64,000 bases of DNA. It comes from Venturia oleaginea. Lineage: Eukaryota > Ascomycota > Dothideomycetes > Venturiales > Venturiaceae. The notes under the pieces were generated by a model that worked only from the letters and a program-made list of their open reading frames with translations, made no database searches and was not told where the DNA came from. The stretch lies in contig JABMLP010000003.1 in NCBI GenBank assembly GCA_013176395.1, positions 1,984,001-2,048,000 of the forward strand, in the 5' to 3' direction. Shown piece by piece: positions 39,692 to 50,135 of the stretch; position 1 is the first letter of the stretch; every line of letters begins with the position of its first letter. The position numbers and the translations under genes were made by a program.

Positions 39692-42600
39692 TCAATGGGG
39701 GACTACTTTCTCCGGATGCTCTCTTTCGAATTTGGCTGCTGCAGCTGTATCCCATATTTCGTAAGCTGGTTCCCATGTCTCTTCATCATATCCTTGCCAT
39801 GATACTAAATACTCGTGGCGTCGTCGTCTCTTATTGTATCGAGAGTCGTTGACTCTCTCAACGAGGTATTCCTGTTCGCCGTCGATTTCGACTGGCGGCG
39901 GTGGTTCCTGAATCTGTCCGGGTAAGGCTTCGTCATCGTAGACAGGTCGAAGTAAGGAGGTATGGAAAACGGGGTGTATCTTTATACTTGTAGGGAGTTC
40001 AAGTCGGTACGCGTGAGAGGAGATAACTTTCTCTATTCGGAACGGGCCAGCAGACTTCCAGTCGAGTTTCTTAGCTGGTCTTCGGGTTTTCACATTTCGG
40101 ATATCTAGCATAACGGAGTCGCCAACTTGATAGGCGGGTGCCGGGTGACGTCGTCGGTTTGCTTTCTCTTCGTAGACTGCTTGGGCCCATTTCATCTCGT
40201 CGTGCAGGAACATCTCAACGTCTTTCATATCTTCGACGAATTTATGAACATCTTGGACTTGTTGTCGTTGGTAAGCTGGCCGTGTTATTCCGGTAGGGGG
40301 CTCGAATCCCATTCTCGGGTGTTGGCCACTATTGGCTAGGAACGGTGTTATTCCTGTCGTCTCCGAGGCGGTATTGTTTGCCTTAAACTCAGCCATTGGA
40401 GTCCAGCGGGCCCAGTCGTCTTGCAGGTAGGCTACGTAGGCACGGAAGTATTGTTCCATTACGGAATTCATTCGTTCAGTCTGTCCATCCGTCTCTGGGT
40501 GGAAGGCGGTAGACAAACGTGCTTCAATTTTCAATTGTTTCGTGAGTTCATCCCAGAAGGCGGACACGAACTGGCTGCCTCGATCGGACACGATCGTATC
40601 TGGGAGTCCGTGTAGTTTCCAAACGTGCGTAAGGAATAGCCGTGCTACGTCGGGTGCCTTAATTGAGGCGCAGGGAATAAAGTGAGTCATCTTGCTCAGT
40701 CTGTCGACGGCGACCATAACATTTGTGTAGCCTTCGGATTCGGGTAGTTCGATCACAAAGTCGACAGAGATGTCTTTCCATCTCTTCTCAGGTACAGGTA
40801 AGGGTTTCAACAGGCCGCTATATACTTCTCGGGAGGATTTCGAACGTTGACAGACGTGACAGCTTCGTACGAAGCGTCTGACAGAGTCGTACATCTGTGG
40901 CCAGTAGTACTGGCGGGACAGGACTTCCAAAGTCTTTGTACGGCCTGGGTGACCGCCAACAGGAGATTCGTGGACGTAGCGAAGTAGCTTAACCTTCAGT
41001 TCGTCCGAACTAGGCAGGACAAGGCGGTCTCGGAAGTACAGGCGGTTGCCTCGGGCCTCACATTCTGAAAGACTGATTTTCTTCGATTTCCGAACTCCTT
41101 GTCGGAGGAAACCCAAGATCTCCTGGATAAACTCATCGTTTTCGTATTCGTCTTCGATAATTTGCTCAATCGACCTATCTGTGTCAATAGGGTTTAGTTC
41201 TTTGAAAAGTTCGGAACGTAGGAGTGTTTGCTTTCGGTAGAGGCGGGCTTCTTCTTGAGCAGGTTGGTCTTGCGACCTCCGAGTTAGAGCGTCAGGTTTC
41301 TGTCCTTGTGCTCCTGGACGGTAGACGATAGAAAACTGGAAGCGGGAAAGGTATTCAGACCAGCGGGCTTGTCGGTGACTAAGTTGTTTCGTCGTACAGA
41401 AGTACTGCAGGCTTTTATGATCGCTGAGGACCTTGATCGGAAAGGCGGCTCCTTCGAGTTCTGGACGCCACTGTTCGAAGCATCGGATGATAGCGAGCAG
41501 CTCTTTATCGTAGATCTCGTAGTTGCATTCTGCGGGCGATAGGCGGTGCGAGTAGTAAGCTACAGGATAGAGCTTCCCGTTAGATCCATATTGAGAGAGT
41601 ACGCCTCCTGAGGCGTAATCGGACGAGTCGGCTTCCACAACACAGGCTAGTTCGGGGTCGAAGTGTCTTAGGATCGGTGCGGAAGTAAAGGCTTTTTTGA
41701 GAGCCTCAAAGGCTCTTTTGCAGGTTTCGTCGAACGTAAACATAACGTCCTTGCGAGTCAGTCTGACAAGAGGAGCAACGATTCGAGAGAAGTCGGATAT
41801 GAACCGTCTATAGAAATTGGCGAACCCAATAAAGGCACGGACGTCCTTTACGTTCAGAGGGTTCTTCCAACCGGTGATCGCTTCGATTTTCTTCGGGTCC
41901 ATCCGGATCCCGTCTGTCGCGATGACAAGGCCAAGATAGAGGACTTCGGTCTTATGAAACTCGCACTTGTCGATATCAAGTTGGAGCCCAGCTTCGTGTA
42001 GGGCCTTCAGGATCAGTTCTACGTGGGTTCGGTGTTCGGAGAGGTTGTTGCTGTACACGAGGATATCGTCGATATATGCGGTGCAGAAGATATCGAGATA
42101 CGGACGGAGGACATCGTTTACGTAGTGTTGGAACGTACTCGGGGCGTTTGCAAGTCCGAAGGGCATAACGAGGTATTCGAAAAGGCCGTATCGTGTCCGG
42201 AAGGCTGTGAGCCATTCGTCTCCTTTGGCGATACGAAGGCGGTTAAATGCTGCGATAATATCGAGTTTTGTGTAATACTTCGCCTTGCTAAGGCGGTTCA
42301 GAGTTTCTTGGATCAATGGGAGCGGGTATCGATTCTTGATCGTAAGGGCGTTCAGAGCTCGGTAATCGACACAAAAGCGGAGGCCACCTCCAGGTTTCTT
42401 GACAAAGATTACAGGCGCGGCAGCGGGAGAGGAACTTGCTCGGATGAATCCTTTAGCGAGATGCTCGTCGAGGTACTTTCGTAGAACCTTGAGTTCGTTC
42501 TGAGACATGCTGTATAGAGGTCCGAAGCCGGGTTGTTTACCGGGTTCGAGTTGGATCTTGTGGTCGTAGGATCGGTGGTCAGGGAGGACGTCGGATTTCT

Positions 42601-43324
42601 TCCGAGAGAAGACGTCAAGGTGCTCGTGGTACTCCGTAGGTACTTTCGTGCGCGGGTCAGTGTGTGTTTTCGGGGCTAGAGCCTTCTCAATATCGGACAT
42701 TGTGATGGCGAAGAGCTCGTGGTCAGGTTTTCGTACAAGTCGGGTAAATGGTACAGCTCCTATAGCGCAGATATCAATCTCGTCGCATAAGTCAGAGGAG
42801 GGTCCCATGTCGGGTTCAGATTCGTGTTCGTGTTCGTGTTCAGGTTCCGGTTCAGGTTCAGGTTCAGTCAGGGCACGTCTGAAGCTATGCTTCCAGTCAT
42901 CGTGCTTCCTCCGTATAGATAGAGAGGATCGATTTCGGGCTCGGGTTCGTGCTTCGGGTCGGGTAGGTGAGAGGGGTTCCTCTACCGGTTCGGGTTCGTG
43001 CTTATCACAGCCAGGTGCTGTGAAGTTCAGTCTATGGTTCGCCCAGTCAAAGGCAACCTCGTGTTTCTTCATCCAGGGCAGACCCAGGATAACATCGTGT
43101 TTTCCAAGTGTAGTGACATATAGAGAGATCCTCTCTCTGTGTCCTTCATGTTCAAGTTTGAGGGAGGCTACATGTGTAATCCTCCCAGCCGTGGTCCGTT
43201 TTCCAGTAAAGCCAGTGACGTCGATATATCGTGAGAGTCGGTTCAGTTTCAGGCCGTGTTGTTGCGCAAAAGGTCTATTGATAAAGCCTATACCAGTAGC
43301 TCCACTATCCACCATAGCTTCCAC
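39692..43324 (-). CDS. gypsy pol polyprotein with chromodomain
   Basis: About 1210 aa from the first internal Met; the frame is open further upstream to about 43450, overlapping the end of gag, so pol is probably made by frameshifting. Protease: MVDSGATGIGF (DSGA active site). An acidic linker with EPEP and EHEH repeats follows. RT: LPLIQETLNRL, AAFNRLRI and the YIDDILVYS catalytic box. RNase H: VVEADSSDYASGGVL and DKELLAI. Integrase: zinc finger HPGRTKT...CHVCQ, then catalytic residues in DFVIELP, VSDRGSQF and TDGQTERMNS. C-terminal chromodomain: YLVERVNDSRYNKRRRRHEY, SWQGYDEETWEP. Every catalytic motif is present, so the protein may be functional. Confidence 0.95.
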   Translation of the reverse strand: MEAMVDSGATGIGFINRPFAQQHGLKLNRLSRYIDVTGFTGKRTTAGRITHVASLKLEHEGHRERISLYVTTLGKHDVILGLPWMKKHEVAFDWANHRLNFTAPGCDKHEPEPVEEPLSPTRPEARTRARNRSSLSIRRKHDDWKHSFRRALTEPEPEPEPEHEHEHESEPDMGPSSDLCDEIDICAIGAVPFTRLVRKPDHELFAITMSDIEKALAPKTHTDPRTKVPTEYHEHLDVFSRKKSDVLPDHRSYDHKIQLEPGKQPGFGPLYSMSQNELKVLRKYLDEHLAKGFIRASSSPAAAPVIFVKKPGGGLRFCVDYRALNALTIKNRYPLPLIQETLNRLSKAKYYTKLDIIAAFNRLRIAKGDEWLTAFRTRYGLFEYLVMPFGLANAPSTFQHYVNDVLRPYLDIFCTAYIDDILVYSNNLSEHRTHVELILKALHEAGLQLDIDKCEFHKTEVLYLGLVIATDGIRMDPKKIEAITGWKNPLNVKDVRAFIGFANFYRRFISDFSRIVAPLVRLTRKDVMFTFDETCKRAFEALKKAFTSAPILRHFDPELACVVEADSSDYASGGVLSQYGSNGKLYPVAYYSHRLSPAECNYEIYDKELLAIIRCFEQWRPELEGAAFPIKVLSDHKSLQYFCTTKQLSHRQARWSEYLSRFQFSIVYRPGAQGQKPDALTRRSQDQPAQEEARLYRKQTLLRSELFKELNPIDTDRSIEQIIEDEYENDEFIQEILGFLRQGVRKSKKISLSECEARGNRLYFRDRLVLPSSDELKVKLLRYVHESPVGGHPGRTKTLEVLSRQYYWPQMYDSVRRFVRSCHVCQRSKSSREVYSGLLKPLPVPEKRWKDISVDFVIELPESEGYTNVMVAVDRLSKMTHFIPCASIKAPDVARLFLTHVWKLHGLPDTIVSDRGSQFVSAFWDELTKQLKIEARLSTAFHPETDGQTERMNSVMEQYFRAYVAYLQDDWARWTPMAEFKANNTASETTGITPFLANSGQHPRMGFEPPTGITRPAYQRQQVQDVHKFVEDMKDVEMFLHDEMKWAQAVYEEKANRRRHPAPAYQVGDSVMLDIRNVKTRRPAKKLDWKSAGPFRIEKVISSHAYRLELPTSIKIHPVFHTSLLRPVYDDEALPGQIQEPPPPVEIDGEQEYLVERVNDSRYNKRRRRHEYLVSWQGYDEETWEPAYEIWDTAAAAKFEREHPEKVVPH

Positions 43325-43443
43325 TCGAATAGAGATGGATCCTTGGGTGAGTTGGCAAGGGATAGTGATCAGTCTTTTCCAGTTGGTGCTCGTAAAGGAG
43401 GTATAGTTAACAAAGAGCTTGCGATGTGGTCCCGAGTGGCGAC

Positions 43444-44546
43444 TTACGCTCGGGACTTGCCTTTTGATCGGTATTTTGATGAGTCAGATCGGGAAGAGGT
43501 TGAAGACGACGAACGGGACGGAGTGTTTCGACGGGGAGACGCGGTTCGGCTATATCTACTTAAGGAAGCAGAACGGATTCGGGTAGTCGGGATCGGCGCT
43601 TTGCAGTTAGGCGATATGTGCTTCGAAGAGCCACATTTGAAACAGAGGCCTTCCTTCTTTCGTCGTTCACGTTCGTGGGAGCCTACAGGAGCATAAGAGT
43701 TCTCGATTGCGTCAATATCCATAGCGTTTGGATCCTTTGACGATAGAGAGAAGTGTGGCAAACGTGGTAAGCTTTTCTTTCATCCTGAAGGAAGCGGATA
43801 TCATTATCGTAGGAAGAGATCAGGGCAGCGTAATCGTTTAACGAGGAGGGAATCTGGACACCGATCATACTGGTTTTCAGGTCGTGGTTCAATGACATAC
43901 GAAGTTGCATGATCTGTCCTTCTTCATTTAGTCCTGCGTCGCCAGCGAGGCTTCGGAACTCTGAAAAATGAGCTATGAAGCTCTTTCTTCCTTGTTTCAA
44001 GAGGCTCAGTTTCGTTTGTGCGGTTGTCTTTCGGTTCGGGTCTCCATATGAGAGGTTCAGGATCGAGAGGAAGGCTTCGAGTGTAGATGGACGGTGGGAG
44101 GTTACTAGTGCAGAGGCATCCTTCCCAATTCGGCTCAATGCGTAACGTAGTTTGTTTTCGTCTTCCGGGTAACGGTCTGCGTTGCCTTGTAGCTTGTTCT
44201 CTAGCTGGTAGAGGAACTCAGGCAGTTCGTGTCTCTTCCCAGTGAATATGGGAGGGTCGGGGAGTCGTTCAGAGAGTTGCTGGGGTCGGGAGGAGGCTGT
44301 TCGGGTCGTATCCGAGGTCGTATCGGGCGAGCTATTCTTGAGCTCTGGCAAGTCGTCTATGGGTGGCGGTGGTGTCAGGTTCGTTATTGGAGAGGTGGAT
44401 GAGGAACGGAGAACCGTAAGTTCCCTTTGGAGTAGGTCCACTTTCTCTTCCAAAGCTTTCTGGGACTGCGAAGCTTTCTCTAGCAGGCCGATAAAGGATG
44501 CCTGCATCGCGGAAAGCATCTCTTGGATCTCAATGGCGGTGGCCAT
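43444..44546 (-). pseudogene. gypsy gag, read in two frames
   Basis: The ATG at 44546 starts MATAIEIQEMLSAMQ, with a coiled-coil N-terminus and a capsid region (LPDPPIFTGKRHELPEFLYQ, RSLAGDAGLNEE). At about 43770 the frame is lost; the continuation in the next frame (43761-43444) has NAMDIDAIE and the zinc knuckle CFKCGSSKHISPNC, then a Ser/Arg-rich basic tail. Either one base was lost or gained near 43770, or the element uses a programmed shift there, which is less likely inside gag. If a mutation, the copy would depend on gag from elsewhere. Confidence 0.8.
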
Positions 44547-44567
44547 GGTTTGTACGACGCAATGTAG

Positions 44568-44800
44568 TGTCACGGGAGCAATAGAAGCAGTCGTAGATCA
44601 CGTTGACAAATGATTAGCCGTGCTAGCTATAAGCGGGCGTGCTAGAAGTCAATGGTAGTATCGTTCTAAGGATCAAAACATTGCGTGAAGAATCTAAGTA
44701 CAGGGAGGAATCGCAAGGTATATATGGGATTCCTTGGTTCGTGCGCTGAAGTCACGTGTATACCAGTTCATGGTAACATTCTCAGTGTCACTCCGTGACA
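44568..44800 (-). repeat. 5' LTR of the gypsy element
   Basis: 233 bp with TGTCAC...GTGACA ends; the gag ATG lies 22 bp inside its border, which leaves a very short leader. No TGG primer site follows directly, so the priming mode is not evident. Confidence 0.93.
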
Positions 44801-44892
44801 AAGTTCCTATTTCATCCCTTCGCTAATTTCCAGCCTTCCAAATCTCAAAACGTGCCAAAAGGGATAGTAAAGATAGACGTTGATATAATATA

Positions 44893-45578
44893 ACGTATTC
44901 GATCACCCAACCCGTCAGATCACCCAAGCGGTCAAAATTTGCCAAGACCCCAACTACTCTTCTTATTCTACTATGTCTCAACAACGTAATGAGTTACTAC
45001 TCCAACACGAAGGGAGAATTCAGCTTGCAATCTACGCTTTGAATACCGGCCAACTCCGAAGCCAACGGGCTGCTGCGAGCGCCTTCAACGTTAAACAACA
45101 AACCCTCTCCGATCGCGTCAGAGGAGTCCCATTTATCCTCGAAAGACCACCAAACGGTCGGAAACTTACCCTTACCGAAGAGCAAACGCTTGTCCGATAT
45201 ATCCTCGACCTCGATTCGCGAGGATTTGCGCCCCGGCTGTGTGAGGTGGCAGATATGTACTATAGCGTATGGGACTGCAGCAGCGCAGGTAGCTGCAGAG
45301 ACGTCTGTAGCGCCTCAGGGATCGAAGAAGGCTCGTGGTAGTGGTGATCAAGAAACAGCCCGACCAACTCAACGGCGTTGTGGGAACTGCGACGCAACTG
45401 GGCATAATGCGCGAACTTGTAAAAGAGATATCGAGATATCTTCTGAATCAGATAGTAGCACGACGGACTTAAAATCTATTGTTAATAGCGATGAAATTGA
45501 AGAGTCGTAATATAAGATGGTCGTGCCAAGAAATTTTGACCGATTGGGTGATCTGACGGGTTGGGTGATCGAATACGT
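44893..45578 (+). mobile_element. pogo/Fot1-type element, copy B, internally deleted
   Basis: Inverted ends start ACGTATTCGATCACCCAACC and close with the reverse complement; TA flanks both sides (44891-44892, 45579-45580). The gene starts at 44973 (MSQQRNELLLQHEG, helix-turn-helix region), runs to ILDLDSRGFAPRLCEVADMY and then jumps, out of frame, to the C-terminal tail (YGTAAAQVAAETSVAP and the knuckle CGNCDATGHNARTC, ending at 45508). The whole nuclease domain is deleted. It may still be moved in trans by an intact relative. Confidence 0.9.
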
Positions 45579-45701
45579 TAGCGCAATAGCGCTCCAAATA
45601 GTAAATATACTGAAGGGGTATGCCGTAAAAGGGAGGCATATATCTAGAATAGGGAGAGTGACGAATCAAAAACCCCATCGATACTACGATAAAATATTAT
45701 A

Positions 45702-46613
45702 ACGTATTCAACCACTCGAACCGCCACACCACCCAACCCGCCAAAATCTCTTGGCACGACCAACTCATCTTACGACTCTTCAATTTTATCGCTATCAACA
45801 ATAGATTTCAAGTCTATCGTGCTGCCATCTGATTCAGAAGATATCTCGATATCCTTTTTACACGTTCGCGCATTGTGCCCAGTCGCGCCGCAGTTCCCTC
45901 AGCGCCTTTGAGTTGGTCGGGCTGTTTCTTGACCACTACTACTACGAGCATTCTTTGATCTCTGAGGCGCAACAGACGCCTCAGCAGCTACCTGCACTGC
46001 TGCAGTCCCATACTCTATAGTACCACCTTGCTGGATCCGCTTTCTTTTACGCGATTTTCGCTTCGTCATTACTGCCAATTGCTCTTCAAGCTCGTGGTTT
46101 CGTGCAACAAGTAGGGCGTTCTGGCGCAGCATCAATTCAGCGCCTTTAACAAGCTGTGAAAAGCCTGCCTACGCAACCTACGCAGTAACTGGTGACCGAG
46201 TAAAAGACTCGCTTACGAGCTTGGATTGCGATCCAAATTCATGAGTATTGCTTGGAGTCTTTGGCTGCCACGGCGTTTCTAGGGGACGGGGTTCTGGCGG
46301 GGTACGTAGCCGTACTTCAAGGCGATCCAACACTACCTGCGCGTTAATAGGGACTAGCCCCACCGCCTCAAAGGCCTTTCGACAATTCTCTTCCGTGAAC
46401 ACGTCGGAAAACGCGTCTTTAAAGGCAGGGAGAAAGCCTTCCTTGTTGAAATGGTACACGCGTCGACGCGCCAAGTCCCGGATGCGTTGGGAGTACTGTG
46501 TTCAAGTAATAACGTGCTGTGTTGTTGAGACATAATCAGATAATGGGGGAAGTGGTAGTCTTGGCATATTTTGGCGGGTTGGGTGATGTGGCGGTTCGGG
46601 TGGTGGAATACGT
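45702..46613 (-). mobile_element. pogo/Fot1-type element, copy C, internally deleted
   Basis: Ends are ACGTATTCAACCACTCGAAC and its approximate inverse, with TA at 45700-45701 and 46614-46615. On the minus strand a short MSQQHSTLLL start is joined directly to the C-terminal third of the transposase (ARRRVYHFNKEGFLPAFKDA, 46474-46178), then a stop, then ELMLRQNALLVARNHELEEQ (46135-45899). The CCHC knuckle has its first Cys changed to a stop codon (RR then TGA). Not coding-competent. Confidence 0.88.
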
Positions 46614-46615
46614 TA

Positions 46616-46786
46616 TGTGACGGCACGGCATATCCATACGAAAGCACAAGGCACTTCAGAACATGTCACCGAATTACACTTAGGATCTAAGGTAGAGAGG
46701 TAAGAGTTTCGTAAGGAAACTCCAACTAAGTAGAAAGTGCACGAGCCACGACACGTGATTTAATGGTCACGTGCCGTGCCGTCACA
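46616..46786. repeat. 171-bp repeat with 15-bp inverted ends, LTR-like
   Basis: Starts TGTGACGGCACGGCA and ends TGCCGTGCCGTCACA. The TG...CA ends suggest a solo LTR; the long perfect inverted ends would also fit a small DNA element. No target duplication is seen, because both flanks are other transposon copies. Confidence 0.55.
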
Positions 46787-49484
46787 CTGCGTGGTATGAG
46801 GAGGCAGATATACCACGGAATTAAAAACAGCACACACAGCGAGAACTCAATTTTTGGAATTTACAGAAGTATCATCTAAAGATCATCAAAACACCTCTGC
46901 CAGTGGCCGCTCCGGCCTCTAGAGGCCATCGCGCGTCCCTCAGCGTCGATGAGATATCTCTAGAGTCGCCGTCGCGGCCACCGCAGAGCAAGCAGACGAA
47001 TACATGAGCAAGCTACACGAACGATGCGTCCACCAAAGACAACAGCAACCATCTAGTCACTATCTCCCGGCTAGTCCATCACCCCAGATGACACTGCAAC
47101 GCTTCGAGTCGACGAGTCACTGCTAGAACGGCAATACCTTCAACACAACTCAAACACCAGACGCCCGGTGCGCAACAATCGGCACCACACACCACTGCAA
47201 CGACTAGACAACCTCTCCCAACGTCTTGGCAAACTGTCCTGCTACAAGCTGTTGCCCAGAGCCTTGAGCCTCTCCCCAAACTGTTGCCTCCCAGTTATGG
47301 CATTGGCAAGAGTAGGTGCGCGACACAGTAAGTAGTAAGGACGCATAGAAGGAGCCTATTGGCGGCAAATCCCCTCCCTGTAAGCTAGCAGACGTAGCCT
47401 TGAGCCTCTCCCCAGACTGTTGCGTCCCAGTTATGGCATTGGCAAGAGTAGGTGCGCGATATAATAAGCAGGGAGAGCGACTAGCAGCAGATAGGCTCCG
47501 ACTATAAGACGACAGGTCTACAACACAATCGGTGCGACACGATACGGCAGCTGCTAGAGAACCTCATCTACTATCGTCTCCGCAAACCGTCCTGCTGCAA
47601 GCTGATGTCCAGAGCCTTGAGCCTCTCCCCAAACTGTTGCGTCCCAGTTATGGCATTGGCAAGAGTAGGTGCGCAACACAGTAAGCAGTAAGAACGTATA
47701 GAAGGAGCTTATTGGCGGCAAATCCCCTCCCTACAAGCCAGCAGACGTAGCCTTGAGTCTCTCTTCAGACTGTTGCGTCCCAGTTATGGCATTGGCAAGA
47801 GTAGGAGCGCGGTATAGCAAGTAGGGAGAGCGACTAGCAGCAGGTAGGCTCCGACTATAAGATGGCAGGTCTATAGCACGATCGGCGCCATACAATACGG
47901 CAGCTACCAGACAGCCTCGTCCACGGGCATACCCGGAGTATCACACCCAAGCAGCGAAATCACGACTACGATGGTTACTATTGTCTCCAGCATCACACAA
48001 CCAAATACACCGCCGCATAGGAATCTGGTGCAAGGCAACTTTCACAAGCAGAAACATACTTAGGGAACCCATTGGCCTTGAGGGATAAGGCGAAACAGAT
48101 AGACAAAGCTGAGCATTAGAGGGAGACTGTAGGTAGAAGGATAGCGAAACACGAGGCATTGCCTCTTGAGTCTACATAGCACAGATATACTAGCAGAGTA
48201 ACCAGTATCTACAAGAGCCCGCGGGCATCTGGAGATACTGGTTAGGGGAAAAGGGGGAGGACCGAGGGGACAGCTGGTCTTGTTTCAGTGAACGGGGCGA
48301 AGTGGGGCGCGGTGGATTATATAATCTATCACGTGTCGGCTGTCTGATGAAGTCCTCCTAACCGGACATAGCTGCGTGATTAAGCGGCTGCAACCGAGTA
48401 GGATAAAATCAATCAATCAATCAATCAATACCACGGAATTGGAAGCTCTCGGTCTCTGAAAACGGCTGGACAAACAATGCGCTTGGTCTTAAGTGGTTGA
48501 AGCACTTTGACGCGCATACAAAGGCGCGTCAAGTAGGGGGGTATAGGCTGCTCATCTTGGACGGCCATGAGAGCCATCTCAACCAGGATTTGAAGGACTA
48601 CTGCCTCGAACATAAGATCCTAACGCTCTGTATGCCACCTCATTCATCGCATATCCTCCAGCCGCTTGATGTGGTCTGCTTCTCGCCGTTGAAGTGCAAG
48701 TACTCTCAACGAGTTCGAGACTTGGCACGCCGACGCGTCTACCATATCAACAAAAAAGGCTTCCTCCCGGCCTTCAAAGACGCGTTTTTCGACGTGTTTA
48801 CAGAAGAGAACTGTCGAAAGGCTTTTGACATGGTAGAGCTAGTCCCTATTAACGCGGAGGTGGTATTGGATCGCCTTGAAGTACGGCTACCTACCCCACC
48901 AGCACCCCCACCGCAGGAGACGCCGTGGCAGTCGAAGAATCCAAGCAATACTCAAGAATTTGAATCTCAATCAAAGCTTGTACGCGAATCTTTCACTCGG
49001 TCACCAGTTACTGCGCAGACTGGCTTCTCTCAGCTTGTCAAGGGCGCTGAATTGATGCTGCACCAGAACGCTCTACTTGTTGCACGAAACCACGAGCTTG
49101 AAGAGCAATTGGCAGTAATGACGAAGCGAAAATCGCGCAAAAGGAAGTGGATCCAGCAAGGTGGTACTATAGAGTACGTGACTGCAGCAGCTCAGGTAGC
49201 TGCTGAGGCGTCTGTAGCGCCTCAGAAATCAAAGAAGGCTCGTGGTAGTGGTGATCAAGAAACAGCCCGGCCAGCTTTACGGCGCTGTGGGAACTGCGGC
49301 GCGACTGGGCACAATGCGCGAAGGTGTAAAAAGCATATTGAGATATCTTCTGAATCAGATGGCAGCACGACAGAATTGGAATCTATTGTTGATAGCGATA
49401 AATTGAAGAGTCGTAATATGAGTTGGTCGTGCCAAGGAAAAGTGGCCGGCTCGGTGGTATGGCCGGCTCGGTGGTGGAATACGT
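46787..49484 (+). mobile_element. pogo/Fot1-type element, copy D, 5'-truncated and interrupted
   Basis: The left remnant (46787-46821) encodes the ISAWYEEADIPRN region. The element resumes at 48428 after the 1.6-kb insertion and runs to its terminal repeat (ending ACGT at 49484, followed by TA). The 13-bp ATACCACGGAATT is present on both sides of the insertion. The left half of the element, including the start of the gene and its terminal repeat, is missing. Confidence 0.88.
46822..48427 (+). mobile_element. non-autonomous LINE-related element, copy 2
   Basis: Nearly identical to 24046-25644, with scattered single-base changes. A 13-bp target duplication ATACCACGGAATT (46809-46821 and 48428-48440) flanks it. 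It ends in a five-unit AATC tail. No coding capacity is evident. It landed inside the transposase gene of pogo copy D. Confidence 0.9.
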
Positions 49485-49489
49485 TATAG
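48431..49489 (+). pseudogene. pogo/Fot1-type transposase, C-terminal two thirds
   Basis: The frame is open from the insertion border to 49489. It holds NWKLSVSENGWTNNALG, the catalytic-region LLILDGHESH, PPHSSHILQPLDVVCFSPLK, a coiled-coil stretch (ELMLHQNALLVARNHELEEQ) and the zinc knuckle CGNCGATGHNARRC. It is the best-preserved C-terminus among the four copies and shows that copy A has a one-base insertion near 8126. The N-terminal DNA-binding part and first catalytic Asp are missing. Confidence 0.85.
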
Positions 49490-50135
49490 GTAATTTTTCT
49501 CGGTAGAGCGGTCGCGGGGAATACCAAGGACCTTGATTCCATGACCGCGAAAACTGTTTGATAAACTCCCACTCCATGGATAAGTCGCTCCATGTCTCCA
49601 AGTTTCAACCTAAAGAGACGAGGTCTAGCCGAAGCGTGAGCTTTCCTAATGAGGTGTCGAAGATTGAAGTGTGTGGCGACGGGCAAAAGATATCGTGCTT
49701 GTCACCAAGCTGCCATGATATAACCATGGTGGGCCGGCTTGATGGAATCATTGAGTCAGCCGGGATGGAAGTCGGGCCCGTCTGCTGAACTGTTAGATAA
49801 GCCCAATTAGTGTACAACATTTGCGTTCAAATAGGGAGTCGATCATGCCTGAGCTTCCCACGGATGTTGGAGCATAAAGCCAACGGTCAAGGCATGTCAA
49901 GGACAAAGACGAGTGCAGCAAGTAACGGACTTGGACTTGCCTGCGGCTCCAGTCGTTCAAGCACGACTAGAAAAGGCTTGCGATACTCGTAGGTGCTGTC
50001 AGTTTGGAGTGAGCTAGCAGAAGGCACCTTTTGACGACCTAATCTGTTGCTGTCAGGCACCAGGACATCCTTGAGAGCCTGAATTTTAACACGAGCTGTT
50101 TCGATGGCTTGTTTGCATTCGTTACCATGACCGTT
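49490..50135. other. spacer, no gene recognised
   Basis: Short open frames on both strands without motifs. The left side starts just after the TA duplication of pogo copy D. Confidence 0.4.

Larger units (their letters stand above)
39420..44800 (-). mobile_element. chromodomain Ty3/gypsy retrotransposon, nearly intact
   Basis: Two 233-bp LTRs (39420-39652, 44568-44800) differ at one site seen by eye. A 5-bp duplication AAGTT flanks the element (39415-39419 and 44801-44805). Read on the minus strand it has gag, pol and a polypurine tract. Pol is open throughout; gag needs a frameshift near 43770. The low LTR divergence marks it as the youngest element in the window. Confidence 0.95.

Noticed and set aside
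42648..43406. 252-codon plus-strand frame inside the gypsy element
   Set aside because: Antisense to protease and linker; the Ser/Gly repeats mirror the acidic repeats of pol.
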